From Maridesulfovibrio zosterae DSM 11974 (GTDB taxonomy: Bacteria > Desulfobacterota > Desulfovibrionia > Desulfovibrionales > Desulfovibrionaceae), in contig NZ_AUDC01000011.1 in the NCBI RefSeq assembly GCF_000425265.1, positions 434,001-498,000 of the forward strand: DNA of 64,000 nt, given 5' to 3'. Shown here in pieces: positions 7,238-16,370 of the stretch (its first letter is position 1; every line of letters starts with the position of its first letter). The notes under the pieces are model-generated. The model saw only the letters and a list, made by a program, of their open reading frames with translations, made no database searches and was not told where the DNA came from. A program made the position numbers and the translations under genes.

Positions 7238-7843
7238 ATGAATCAACTCCCCGTAATTTTTGCATGCAGCCACCACAGAAAAGGAAACAGTGACTATGCT
7301 GCCACCCTTTTCTTGGAAGGGATACGAAGTGCGGGGGGGAATGGTGAAATAATCTACCTCGGCGATATGGATTTTAATCACTGCACAGGATGCTTAAAAT
7401 GCAGGACAGCCGAAGATCATCGGTGCATTTTTGCAGATAAAGATAATGCACAAAAATTATATAATAAAATAATACATGCTCCGTTTACTTTTTTTGCATC
7501 CCCAATTTATTTCTATCACCTTCCATCAAGGTTCAAAACTTTCATTGATCGAGGGCAATGGGCTTTTGAAGCTATGGTAAATTCTTCCCCCATCATAGAG
7601 TCTCTTCATGTTAGGCCGGCATATGCATGTTTCATTGCGGGTAGGCCAAAAGGTGAAAAACTATTTGAAGGAGCGGAACTTTCTCTTAAGTTCTTTATGA
7701 AATTTTTCAAAGCTGAGCTCAACCAGACAATAACTCTTAAAGGATTGGATACCCCGCAAGACCTGAAAAATAATCCTGAAAAATGCACTGAATTAATTGC
7801 AGCGGGAAAACAGGCCTGGATCAGGAATATAAGCGATGATTAA
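7238..7843 (+). CDS. Iron-sulfur flavoprotein-like / NADPH-dependent FMN reductase family protein
   Basis: This 201-residue protein has a flavodoxin-like fold: ACSHHRKGNSD near the N-terminus binds FMN phosphate. A compact motif C49-x2-C52-x2-C55-x7-C63 follows, the pattern of [4Fe-4S]-binding Isf proteins. ASPIYFYHLPSRFKTFIDR is the usual second flavin-contact segment. The ATG at 7238 is 5 bases after the selenoprotein stop and has no good ribosome site, so translation is probably coupled to the selenoprotein; an upstream in-frame ATG at 7181 lies inside that gene. It likely moves electrons between ferredoxin or NAD(P)H and a small acceptor. Its end overlaps the response-regulator gene by 8 bases. 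Confidence 0.85.
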   Translation: MNQLPVIFACSHHRKGNSDYAATLFLEGIRSAGGNGEIIYLGDMDFNHCTGCLKCRTAEDHRCIFADKDNAQKLYNKIIHAPFTFFASPIYFYHLPSRFKTFIDRGQWAFEAMVNSSPIIESLHVRPAYACFIAGRPKGEKLFEGAELSLKFFMKFFKAELNQTITLKGLDTPQDLKNNPEKCTELIAAGKQAWIRNISDD

Positions 7844-8222
7844 TAGTGACTTCTCCAAAATAAAACTTCTAATAGCCGAAGACTCCCGCCCTGTAAGACT
7901 GGTACTTAAAACCTATATCAGCAAGCTAGGTATTGAAACGGAATATGTTACAACCGGAACTGAGGCTTTGCAAAAACTGCAAACAGGTAGGTTTAATCTC
8001 GCATTTATGGATGTGCACATGCCGGAGATGGATGGTCGTGATGTCGTACGTAAAACAAGAAAAAACGGAATAGCTATTCCTATCATAGCTATGACTACAG
8101 GAGATAACCCGGACCTATTGATAAGCTGTCTTGACGCAGGATATAACTCATTCTTACTAAAGCCTATCAAGAAAGATGAACTGCTTCAGATTATTAATAA
8201 ATTTAACAGAAGATTGAGTTAA
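7836..8222 (+). CDS. Single-domain response regulator (CheY-like)
   Basis: The 128-residue protein is one receiver domain. The acidic pair ED (residues 16-17, in LIAEDSRPVR), the phosphorylation site D in AFMDVHMPEMDG (about residue 61), the switch threonine in AMTTG and the lysine in LLKPIKK are all present, so it should be phosphorylated. No output domain is attached. It overlaps the flavoprotein gene by 8 bases and comF by one base, so it is made with the redox operon. The partner kinase is not in the window next to it. Confidence 0.92.
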   Translation: MINSDFSKIKLLIAEDSRPVRLVLKTYISKLGIETEYVTTGTEALQKLQTGRFNLAFMDVHMPEMDGRDVVRKTRKNGIAIPIIAMTTGDNPDLLISCLDAGYNSFLLKPIKKDELLQIINKFNRRLS

Positions 8223-8968
8223 TGATCCGAGGACTTCTGTCTCACTTTTCTCCGGTTTACGCTCTAAAGACAATATCTGAAAACTTTAAAGTCAAACGAT
8301 GTCCTGTCTGCCGAAAAATCCATTGTAGTCATTTTTTTTTATGTTCTGAATGCAAGTCTAAAATTATACCGAAACCGAAAAATATCTGTCAGAACTGTGG
8401 CATTAAACTCTGCCCAACTGATGATCTGACACACAAATGTATATCATGTCATAATAAACCTTATCATTTCAGTTGTATATATTTTTACGGAGTCTATGAA
8501 GGATTACTTCGTGATATGATCCTGAGTTGGAAGTTTTACGATAATTTTGGTTACAATTCTGTCTTCAAAAGCTTCATCACCGAACTATGCTCTACAATCT
8601 CTGAAAAAAATCACCCGGACTTAATTATTCCAACTCCTCTGCACATTTCCCGCCTGCGCATGCGCGGCTTTAACCAGAGCAGAATACTTGGACTAGGTGC
8701 TGCAGCAGCAACCGGAGCAACTCTCTCAGACAAGGCTCTGATACGAATCAGAAAGACTATTCCCCAGTCCAGACTTTCCGGTAAAAAACGTAGAGAAAAT
8801 TTACTGGATGCTTTTATCGCTGACCAGAATCTGGTTAGAGAAAAAAAAATATTATTAATAGATGATGTGTTCACAACAGGATCTACTGCCAATGAATGTG
8901 CCCGCACACTCCGCGATGCCGGAGCAAAAGATGTTCATGTTATGACTCTGGCAAGGGCCTTGATATGA
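8222..8968 (+). CDS. comF: ComF-family phosphoribosyltransferase-like protein
   Basis: This 248-residue protein has an N-terminal double zinc-ribbon (CPVC, CSEC, CQNC, CISC pairs between residues about 27 and 75). The C-terminal half is a phosphoribosyltransferase domain with the PRPP motif ILLIDDVFTTGSTANEC. PTPLHISRLRMRGFNQS and R-x8-QS-LSGKKRREN segments are standard for ComF/GntX. ComF helps DNA uptake in competent bacteria; in others its task is unclear. Translation is coupled to the response regulator through TAATG. It is the last gene of the four-gene operon. Confidence 0.88.
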   Translation: MIRGLLSHFSPVYALKTISENFKVKRCPVCRKIHCSHFFLCSECKSKIIPKPKNICQNCGIKLCPTDDLTHKCISCHNKPYHFSCIYFYGVYEGLLRDMILSWKFYDNFGYNSVFKSFITELCSTISEKNHPDLIIPTPLHISRLRMRGFNQSRILGLGAAAATGATLSDKALIRIRKTIPQSRLSGKKRRENLLDAFIADQNLVREKKILLIDDVFTTGSTANECARTLRDAGAKDVHVMTLARALI

Positions 8969-9046
8969 GTACTAGATATAGGCTATCTTTATTCTTTACA
9001 CACAATTTTCATAATATATGATTTATCACTCCAAGGAGATCAGGAT

Positions 9047-12000
9047 TTGCAATTCAATATTGCCGAGTGGACGAAAGTCACACACAACAATTATTCAGTA
9101 TATTTAAGACCTGAATCTCCAGACTGGTTTATTCCCACACCGGCAGGAGATTCCTTACTAAAAAAGCTGCAATTAAATCCAGACAGCCAGCTTAATATTG
9201 AAGAGCGCCGCTTTCTTATGCGCTTACCTGACGCAGCCACGCATAAATACCCGGGACGTTCAGAACTGCTAAAAACAGACACTCTGCGTGAACTCTGGTT
9301 TCATCTGACAGATAACTGCAATATGACCTGCAAGCACTGTTTGTTTTCCTCTTCTCCCGAAGAAAAACAGGAACTTTCCACTGATCAGGTCTTAAATCTG
9401 ACAGAACAAGCGGAAAAACTAGGCTGTAAAATGTTCGCGTTGACTGGTGGCGAACCTCTGATTCATAAAGGCGCCCATGAAATCATCAACCGCATGCTTA
9501 AAATTGACGGCAGTCACGTAGCCATCCTGAGCAACGGCCTTGCCGTTAAAAAATTCTTCTCACAAAATAGATATGATTTTAACCGATGCCATCTGCAAAT
9601 AAGCGTAGACGGGATAGGTAAAACTCATGATAAAATCAGGGGCAAAGGAATGTTTTCCGCCCTTGAAAATTCACTGGGCTGGCTTGCTGGTGAAAAAATT
9701 CCTTTCACCATATCCATGTGTGTAAACAAAACAAACGTGACTGAAATGAAACGTGTTGTAGAGTTTGCTGCAGAAAAGGGTGCATCAAACGTCCATTTTA
9801 TGTGGTATTTTGTACGTGGAAGAGGTGAATCAGAACAATTCGCAGAGATCAGTACAATATACGAAAATCTGCTTGAAGCAAAAGAAGCCGGCAATCGCAC
9901 AGGTGTTGCCATCGATAATATCGAAGCAGTTAAAAACATGATATTCGCGCCATGCGGAACTATACATGACGGATCAACGGCTGGATGGGAATCTCTGGCA
10001 ATCGGACCTGATAACAGGATCTACCCCTCAGCTGCGACTGTGGGCATTGATGATCTTGCAACACCTATTTCAAAAAGTCTTGAGTTGTCATGGAAAGGAA
10101 GTAAAGTTTTATCAGAGCTGCGGGCGACAAGCTGCAAGGACATTGAAACCCCTTTCAAATTTCTTCTCGGTGGCGGTGACACTGATCACAGCTACATGAG
10201 CAGCAATAAATTTACAGGGAACGACCCTTACGCCCCTCTGTATGAAAAGCTTGCTCTGGAGCTTGTCACTGAAAAGGCTGCCGAATCTACGCATCATGAT
10301 ACAGCAAAGTTATTACTCAAAATGGGTGATAAACTTGATAAATGCTCAGGACACGGCCCGGTGGCACTGACACACACTAATTGCCTGCTTGCTGTTGCCG
10401 GAAAAGACAGCCTTGCAGTGGTCAAAGATTTTTATACAGAGGCAGCAGATTCTGCCAAAGAAGATATCTTAAACCCAGCCTGTTATGATCCAGAACTTAT
10501 GTCTCATATCCCTGAAAAATTCAGATTCAGAGGCTACGGCTGTGGTTCTCCAGTCATGGATGCTGCAATCAAAGTAAGTGAACATGTTGTGGACCTTGGA
10601 AGCGGTCGCGGCATAGAATGTTTTATTGCCGCAAAAATAACCGGCCCCGGAGGAAGAGTAACAGGTGTAGACATGCTTGATCCCATGTTGGCACATGCCA
10701 GGGAAGGCCAGACTTTCGTTGCCCGTAAACTGGGATACGATAACATGAAATTTTGCAAAGGCTACCTTGAAGCTTTGCCAATAAATGACAATGATGCCGA
10801 TTTACTTCTTTCTAACTGTGTACTCAATCTTTCTGCCGACAAACGCAAAACATTTGCCGAAATGTTTCGTATACTTAAACCAGGAGGAAGGTTAACCATT
10901 TCAGATGTTGTCTGTGAAACTGAGCCCGGACCTGAAATCCGGAACGATGACACCCTGCACGGAGAATGCATTGCAGGAGCGCAGACTCAGAAGAATCTTA
11001 TAGGGCTTCTTGAAGAATCCGGATTTGAATCCGTAACGATGCTTAAACGGTTTCCATATAGAACAGTTGGGGGACACCAATTTTATTCCCTGACTTTTTC
11101 TGCCTATAAACCAGCAATAACAGACAAAATTAAAACCATATATAGAGGACCAGCAGCCACAGCAATAACATCTGAAGGTGAATTGCTCATCCCTGGTTCT
11201 GTAGTGCATTTGCAGGAACATGAAGCTCAACTGCTAGGTGATCAACTCTTCATTATTAATAAAGAAGGGGCTGTTGACAATATTTCAATAGGCTCATCCT
11301 GTTGCTGCCCCACTCCGGACTCTTTTGACAGGCCAGAAAAGGAACAATTAACAAAGCTGGCAACACCATCTCCTGAAAATAAGCATCAACATGCTTCGAT
11401 CAAAAACTCAACTGGATGTATGGTTTGTGGAAATGACCTGAAATATTTTACTGAATATAAACAGATGGAATGTGTTTTCTGCGGAGAACAATGCGAAGCA
11501 AACGCCCACTGCACCAGCGGTCATTTTGTATGCGATAAATGTCACAGTGAAGATGGAATGGAAGTTCTCCCCCATCTACTGAAAAGCAGTACAGAAACTG
11601 ATATGATAGAACTGCTGAAAAAAATTCGGAGACATCCGGCAATCCCGATGCACGGTCCAGAGCACCATGCGCTTGTTCCGGGTATAATTACTACATCCTA
11701 CCGTAACAGTGGAGGCAAAATTGATAACAAAGTTATTGAAACTGCCATTTCACGCGGAGCAAAAGTAGCTGGTGGATTCTGCGGGTTTATGGGCGTATGC
11801 GGTGCTGCCATAGGAGTTGGTGCTGCGATGAGCGCCATACTTGAAGCCACCCCGCTGACACCGCAACGCAGGTCGACAATTCAAAAAGGAACTCTAACGG
11901 CGTTAAAATATATTGCCGAGATAGAAGCAGCTCGCTGCTGCCAGCGTGATTCATGGCTCGCCCTGAAAGCGGCATCGCAAGTTTCAAAAGAAGTTCTGGG

Positions 12001-12160
12001 CTTGCGTCTTACGGCAGAAACGCATATAGTGTGCGACCAAATGCGTTCCAACAAGGAATGCATGGGACGTAACTGTCCGGTAATCCAAAATAATAAGGGA
12101 AGCGCGCCTCCTGTAATCACGCTAGCGGGCACACTTTCAAATTCTGCAAAAAAAGTTTAA
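9047..12160 (+). CDS. Three-domain protein: radical SAM enzyme, ArsM-like methyltransferase and DUF5714-like cysteine-rich domain
   Basis: Translation starts at TTG 9047, 7 bases behind AAGGAGA, and yields 1037 residues. Residues 91-98 (CNMTCKHC) form the radical SAM [4Fe-4S] site and ALTGGEP (about 131-137) the SAM-binding motif; a SPASM-like region with a single FAPCG follows. Residues about 510-690 are a class I methyltransferase (VVDLGSGRG, VTGVDM). It keeps two cysteines in the ArsM contexts SNCVLNL (about 590) and GECIAGA (about 640), and a CCC cluster (about 756) resembles ArsM tails. Residues about 790-1020 contain CMVC, CVFC, HFVCDKC, PMHGPEHHALVPG and GGFCGFMGVCGAAIG, which fit DUF5714/C_GCAxxG-type domains. 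It has no operon partners. An arsenic- or thiol-linked C-methylation role is inferred only. Confidence 0.85.
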   Translation: MQFNIAEWTKVTHNNYSVYLRPESPDWFIPTPAGDSLLKKLQLNPDSQLNIEERRFLMRLPDAATHKYPGRSELLKTDTLRELWFHLTDNCNMTCKHCLFSSSPEEKQELSTDQVLNLTEQAEKLGCKMFALTGGEPLIHKGAHEIINRMLKIDGSHVAILSNGLAVKKFFSQNRYDFNRCHLQISVDGIGKTHDKIRGKGMFSALENSLGWLAGEKIPFTISMCVNKTNVTEMKRVVEFAAEKGASNVHFMWYFVRGRGESEQFAEISTIYENLLEAKEAGNRTGVAIDNIEAVKNMIFAPCGTIHDGSTAGWESLAIGPDNRIYPSAATVGIDDLATPISKSLELSWKGSKVLSELRATSCKDIETPFKFLLGGGDTDHSYMSSNKFTGNDPYAPLYEKLALELVTEKAAESTHHDTAKLLLKMGDKLDKCSGHGPVALTHTNCLLAVAGKDSLAVVKDFYTEAADSAKEDILNPACYDPELMSHIPEKFRFRGYGCGSPVMDAAIKVSEHVVDLGSGRGIECFIAAKITGPGGRVTGVDMLDPMLAHAREGQTFVARKLGYDNMKFCKGYLEALPINDNDADLLLSNCVLNLSADKRKTFAEMFRILKPGGRLTISDVVCETEPGPEIRNDDTLHGECIAGAQTQKNLIGLLEESGFESVTMLKRFPYRTVGGHQFYSLTFSAYKPAITDKIKTIYRGPAATAITSEGELLIPGSVVHLQEHEAQLLGDQLFIINKEGAVDNISIGSSCCCPTPDSFDRPEKEQLTKLATPSPENKHQHASIKNSTGCMVCGNDLKYFTEYKQMECVFCGEQCEANAHCTSGHFVCDKCHSEDGMEVLPHLLKSSTETDMIELLKKIRRHPAIPMHGPEHHALVPGIITTSYRNSGGKIDNKVIETAISRGAKVAGGFCGFMGVCGAAIGVGAAMSAILEATPLTPQRRSTIQKGTLTALKYIAEIEAARCCQRDSWLALKAASQVSKEVLGLRLTAETHIVCDQMRSNKECMGRNCPVIQNNKGSAPPVITLAGTLSNSAKKV

Positions 12161-12228
12161 TTACAGCTTGACTTTTATAGCAGTATACGAATATCTTCCC
12201 CTCTCTTACGTGACGGAGGTAAGTTAAA

Positions 12229-12540
12229 ATGTATGCAATAATTGAGACTGGCGGCAAGCAGTTCCGCGTTGAAGAAGGTCTGGAACTCAATGTCCAGAAA
12301 ATGGACGCTGAAGCAGGCACAAAAGTCGATCTGGATAAAATTCTTCTCATCGGTCAGGGCGAAGACGTCAAAATCGGCGCTCCTTATGTAGAAGGTGCGA
12401 AAGTATCCTGCACAATCGTAGAACACGGTCGTGATAAAAAGATCATCGTCTTCAAAAAAAGACGCAGGAAAGACTCTCAGACCAAACAGGGTCATCGTCA
12501 GGACTTTACAAGAATCAAAGTTGAAGCCATTCAGGCTTAA
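12229..12540 (+). CDS. rplU: 50S ribosomal protein L21
   Basis: The 103-residue protein begins MYAIIETGGKQFRVEEG, the L21 signature, and ends with the RQDFTRIKVEAI tail that binds 23S rRNA. The basic stretch KKRRRKDSQTKQGHRQ is typical. GGAGGT lies 9 bases before the ATG. rpmA follows after 33 bases, the near-universal rplU-rpmA pair, which is followed by obgE and proB. Confidence 0.98.
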   Translation: MYAIIETGGKQFRVEEGLELNVQKMDAEAGTKVDLDKILLIGQGEDVKIGAPYVEGAKVSCTIVEHGRDKKIIVFKKRRRKDSQTKQGHRQDFTRIKVEAIQA

Positions 12541-12573
12541 GCTTGACGACATTTCCTACTAAGGAGGCTAATC

Positions 12574-12843
12574 ATGGCTCATAAGAAAGCGGGCGGTAGC
12601 TCGAAAAACGGTCGCGATAGTAACGCCCAAAGACGTGGCGTTAAACGTTTTGGCGGTCAGGAAGTTCTGGCTGGCAACATTTTAGTTCGCCAGGTTGGAA
12701 CCAAAATCCACCCCGGTAAAAACGTTGGTACCGGAAAAGACTGGACCTTGTTTGCACTGGTTGACGGTGTTGTAAAATACGAAAAGTATGTACGCAACAA
12801 CCGCACTAAAACCAGAGTACACATCGTTCCTGCAGAAGCCTAA
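12574..12843 (+). CDS. rpmA: 50S ribosomal protein L27
   Basis: The 89-residue protein begins [20 protein letters not shown], the L27 signature near the peptidyl transferase centre. There is no N-terminal cleavable extension of the Firmicute type. A perfect AAGGAGG precedes the ATG. A strong terminator follows, so obgE is expressed at least partly from its own promoter. Confidence 0.98.
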   Translation: MAHKKAGGSSKNGRDSNAQRRGVKRFGGQEVLAGNILVRQVGTKIHPGKNVGTGKDWTLFALVDGVVKYEKYVRNNRTKTRVHIVPAEA

Positions 12844-12867
12844 ACTTTAGGCGAACGCTTTTCTTCG

Positions 12868-12905
12868 GGCAGGGGTCGCATTATATATGCGTCCCCTGCC
12901 TTTTC
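12868..12905 (+). terminator. Terminator behind rplU-rpmA
   Basis: GGCAGGGG (12868-12875) pairs with CCCCTGCC (12893-12900), with CGCAT/ATGCG extending the inner stem, and TTTT follows. Confidence 0.85.
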
Positions 12906-13087
12906 TTGTCTGGTCCAAAGTAAAATTTTCCACTAGAATAAGGTGATATAATTCATATCCTTTGTAAGGTTGTGAACACTCTATAAACCTATACCATGTC
13001 TCATTCAGAAATGTTCATTGGAACTTTTTTGAAGACAAAATTAGCTGTCTAAAACGCACAGTACATCCTTCTTAAAAGGTATTTGTT

Positions 13088-14146
13088 ATGAAATTTATTG
13101 ATGAAGCAACGATTACTGTACGCTCTGGTAAGGGCGGTAACGGATGTGTGGCATTCCGCAGGGAAAGATATATCCCTAAAGGAGGCCCCAGCGGAGGTGA
13201 TGGCGGTAAAGGCGGAGACCTGATTCTGCGAGGAAGTTCCCAACTCCTGACTCTCTATGACTTCAGACTCAAAAGAGTTTATGAAGCAAGAGGAGGAATG
13301 CAGGGACAGGGCCGTGACAAATATGGGAAAGCTGCGGATGATCTTATCATAGATCTCCCGCTTGGAACTCTTGTTTACGAAGTGGACAGAGAAGACGGCA
13401 CTGAAAAACTTATTGCCGATTTAACCAAAGAAGGCCGCCAGGTTGTCGTCTGCAAAGGCGGTGATGGTGGACGTGGTAACATCCATTTCAAATCTTCGAC
13501 CAACCAGGCCCCGCGTCAGGCAGAAGATGGATTTCCCGGCGAAGAAAAACGTATCCGCCTACAGCTTAAAATCATAGCTGATGTAGGTTTACTCGGTTTG
13601 CCTAACGCAGGTAAATCAACTTTTATTTCAAAAATTTCAGCTGCTAAACCTAAAATTGCAGCCTACCCTTTCACCACTCTTGTACCAAATCTCGGCGTTG
13701 TGGATGACAACTTTGGTCATAAGCTGGTCATTGCTGACATTCCAGGGCTTATTGAAGGAGCCAGTGAGGGTATGGGGCTGGGTCATAGATTCCTCAAGCA
13801 CGTAGAACGTACCAGATTTCTAGTTCATATATTAAGTGCAGAAGACCTCAGCATTGAAGAACCTCTTGAAGGCTTCAAAATGCTCGATGAAGAATTGCGC
13901 ATATTCGATGATGAAATGGCAGAAAAAACCCAGCTTCGAGTTATTAATAAAATTGACCTGCTTTCTGAAGAAGACCTTGCAACTATAAAGGCTAAGGCAG
14001 AAGAAGCAGGGCAGAAAATTTATTTTATATCCGCCCTCCACAGCGACGGAGTAGACGAACTCCTAAGTGATATGTGGAACAGATTCAACGAAATGAATCA
14101 AGAGGAAGCAGATGAGCAAGACGAACAACAGGATTCAGACGCTTAA
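13088..14146 (+). CDS. obgE: Obg GTPase (ribosome assembly, stress response)
   Basis: The 352-residue protein starts with the glycine-rich Obg domain (residues 1-158, with GGPSGGDGGKGGDL). The GTPase domain follows: G1 GLPNAGKST (about 166-174), G3 DIPGLIEG and G4 NKIDLL. A short acidic tail (EEADEQDEQQDSDA) replaces the longer C-terminal domain found in some species. ObgE acts in 50S subunit maturation and growth control. Its last 35 bases overlap the start of proB in another frame. Confidence 0.96.
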   Translation: MKFIDEATITVRSGKGGNGCVAFRRERYIPKGGPSGGDGGKGGDLILRGSSQLLTLYDFRLKRVYEARGGMQGQGRDKYGKAADDLIIDLPLGTLVYEVDREDGTEKLIADLTKEGRQVVVCKGGDGGRGNIHFKSSTNQAPRQAEDGFPGEEKRIRLQLKIIADVGLLGLPNAGKSTFISKISAAKPKIAAYPFTTLVPNLGVVDDNFGHKLVIADIPGLIEGASEGMGLGHRFLKHVERTRFLVHILSAEDLSIEEPLEGFKMLDEELRIFDDEMAEKTQLRVINKIDLLSEEDLATIKAKAEEAGQKIYFISALHSDGVDELLSDMWNRFNEMNQEEADEQDEQQDSDA

Positions 14147-15254
14147 GGATGCAAAACGCATTGTCGTAAAAATAGGCAGTGCAGTTCTTACCACATCAGA
14201 AGGTATCAACCTCGGGCTGATATGTAGACTGGCTGATCAACTGGCGACTCTGCATGAGCGCGGTGTTGATATTGTACTTGTCTCATCCGGTGCAGTTGCT
14301 GCAGGACGAAACTCCATACCTTCCGCGGTTAAACTGGATGATCTACCTGCACGTCAGGCTGCTTCAGCTATCGGACAGTCAAGACTCATGCACGAGTACG
14401 ATGAGACTTTTCGCCGTTTCGGCCTGGTGACTTCACAGGTACTGCTTACTCGTGATGACCTTAAATCACGTAAACGTTTTCTCAATGCCCGCAACACGCT
14501 ATCAAGACTTCTGGACTGGCGTGTCATTCCTATTATCAATGAAAATGATACAATTGCAGTTCAAGAGCTTGAGTTTGGTGACAATGACACCCTTGCAAGT
14601 CTGATCCTGAACGTTGTAGAAGCTGACCTTTTTATCAATCTGACTTCTGCAAATGGTGTTTTTGATAAAAATCCTGATAAAAATCCTGATGCAAAAGCGA
14701 TTACCTGCATTGAAAACATTCATGACCTTGATCTTGATGCTATGTGTGATGGTAAGACAGCTGTCGGTTCAGGTGGAATGTTTTCCAAAATGAGAGCTGC
14801 AAATAGAGCTGCACAACTTGGTGTACCTACTCTGATTCTGGCAGGTAAAGAACGGATGATCATTGAACGAGTGTTTAATGGTGAAGAGTGCGGTACATGG
14901 ATTGTTCCTGATGATAAATCAGTTTCACGCCGCAAGTACTGGCTTGCCTACCATTGTGACCCCGCAGGTGACCTCATAATTGACAGTGGTGCTAAAACAG
15001 CATTATCAGCCGGGGGAAAAAGTCTGCTACCAGCCGGTATTACTGATGTTAACGGAAATTTTAAGGCTGGCGAACTGGTAAGAGTTGTTAGCCGTGACGG
15101 GGAATCACTGGCAGTAGGGCTTACATGCTACAGCTCTGATGATATGCGTAAGATAATGGGTGTTAAATCCTCTGAAATCAAATCAATTCTAGGTAAATGC
15201 TCATACCCGGAAGCTATTCACAGAAACAATCTTCTGCTGGATGCAGCGCTTTAA
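14112..15254 (+). CDS. proB: Glutamate 5-kinase
   Basis: ProB phosphorylates glutamate in the first step of proline synthesis. The amino-acid kinase domain (residues about 15-265) has VVKIGSAVLT, VSSGAVAAGR, INENDTI and VGSGGMFSKMRAA motifs. A C-terminal PUA domain (about 285-365) is present, as in the long form. The ATG lies 35 bases inside obgE, preceded by GAGGAAG. The obgE-proB overlap points to coupled translation. A terminator follows about 100 bases later. Confidence 0.95.
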   Translation: MSKTNNRIQTLKDAKRIVVKIGSAVLTTSEGINLGLICRLADQLATLHERGVDIVLVSSGAVAAGRNSIPSAVKLDDLPARQAASAIGQSRLMHEYDETFRRFGLVTSQVLLTRDDLKSRKRFLNARNTLSRLLDWRVIPIINENDTIAVQELEFGDNDTLASLILNVVEADLFINLTSANGVFDKNPDKNPDAKAITCIENIHDLDLDAMCDGKTAVGSGGMFSKMRAANRAAQLGVPTLILAGKERMIIERVFNGEECGTWIVPDDKSVSRRKYWLAYHCDPAGDLIIDSGAKTALSAGGKSLLPAGITDVNGNFKAGELVRVVSRDGESLAVGLTCYSSDDMRKIMGVKSSEIKSILGKCSYPEAIHRNNLLLDAAL

Positions 15255-15351
15255 AGCTTTTTTCAAAAATTTAAGCAACAATAATGTACTGCTGATCGGA
15301 CTAAAAATATCCAGCACATAATACATGAAATTTTAAAAATTTATAAAGCTC

Positions 15352-15388
15352 AAAAAGCGGATAGACTTCCATAGTCTATCCGCTTTTT
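15352..15388. terminator. Bidirectional terminator between proB and the K+ channel gene
   Basis: AAAAAGCGGATAGACT pairs with AGTCTATCCGCTTTTT around TCCAT; runs of A on one side and T on the other serve both convergent genes. Confidence 0.85.
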
Positions 15389-15521
15389 ATTTTATCGTCT
15401 TGACGTATTGTATAAAAGCTATTCAAGTAATCCATACATTATAGATAGATACAATATCATATAAAGAAGGTTAAAACTTTAAACGACAATACAGCTCAAA
15501 TATAATCTCGTTAAAAACAAA

Positions 15522-16292
15522 TTAATCCTTCCAATCTTTGGGAGGTAACTCTTCTCCATTGCGCTGTGATAAAAACATACCGATAGTTCCAGCTATAAAA
15601 ACAGCAAGATACATTTGACCAAATAATCCTTCGAGTATTGTAAGAGACCTTGCCATAAGAGATACAGGAATAATATCACCATATCCAACGGTCAACATGG
15701 TCATATAGCTGAAATAGGTAAGGCTACTGCGAATGACAAAAATACTTTTATTCAGATCTATGCCTGAAAAAGAACCATGTTTAAATATCTCACATAAACT
15801 ATAAGCATCTCCCCATGCCAATCCTGCCAGCATATAAATACAGATTGCTCCGGATATTAAATCTCTGGTTACCCGTAGTTGCCTGGACATAAATTTCTGT
15901 ATCCCTAAAATTGCAATAAACAGCATACACATATCCGATGCTTCACTTGTCGCCAGCCAGAATAGAGAACCAGTCCTGAAAAACATTATAGAGCCAAGTA
16001 GCGACGCACCATATAAAGCTAAATATGTATATAATTTAAAGCGATTAGATATAATGGCCGCTACAGCAGAAAGCAGCACCAGATAAGTGTAAAAATACAT
16101 TATCTGCTGCCAGAATAATGAAGAACCAGCAATAGGGCTTATAAAAATCTGCACGATTAAAAAGCCCAGCAGCACGGTAAATTTGGACGAGCTTGTTTTA
16201 AAAAGTCTGTATAATCTAAACATATGCCCTATTATTACCCGACAAGGATTTGAAATTCCATATTTTTTTTCATCAAGTTTGAATTTGAGCAT
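15522..16292 (-). CDS. Potassium-selective ion channel with TVGYGD filter
   Basis: This 256-residue membrane protein has about four hydrophobic segments in the first two thirds, then a pore module of two helices around the selectivity filter MLTVGYGDIIP (about residues 197-207). The filter matches K+ channels. There is no RCK domain or charged S4 segment visible, so gating is not explained; the short hydrophilic tail ends in EELPPKDWKD. The start is uncertain: the ATG at 16292 has AGGAG directly against it, and another in-frame ATG lies 23 codons further in. It is convergent with proB and divergent from the MFS gene. Confidence 0.82.
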   Translation of the reverse strand: MLKFKLDEKKYGISNPCRVIIGHMFRLYRLFKTSSSKFTVLLGFLIVQIFISPIAGSSLFWQQIMYFYTYLVLLSAVAAIISNRFKLYTYLALYGASLLGSIMFFRTGSLFWLATSEASDMCMLFIAILGIQKFMSRQLRVTRDLISGAICIYMLAGLAWGDAYSLCEIFKHGSFSGIDLNKSIFVIRSSLTYFSYMTMLTVGYGDIIPVSLMARSLTILEGLFGQMYLAVFIAGTIGMFLSQRNGEELPPKDWKD

Positions 16293-16370
16293 CTCCTGCG
16301 GTTGCGTAGCGCTTAATTTGGGGGTAGCTTTCGCTTCTCACAAATAGATCTGTAAAGGAATCAACTGCCC

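Noticed and set aside
9091-12132. Several antisense open frames inside the three-domain protein gene
   Set aside because: They have no ribosome sites and look like shadows of the strongly coding plus strand.
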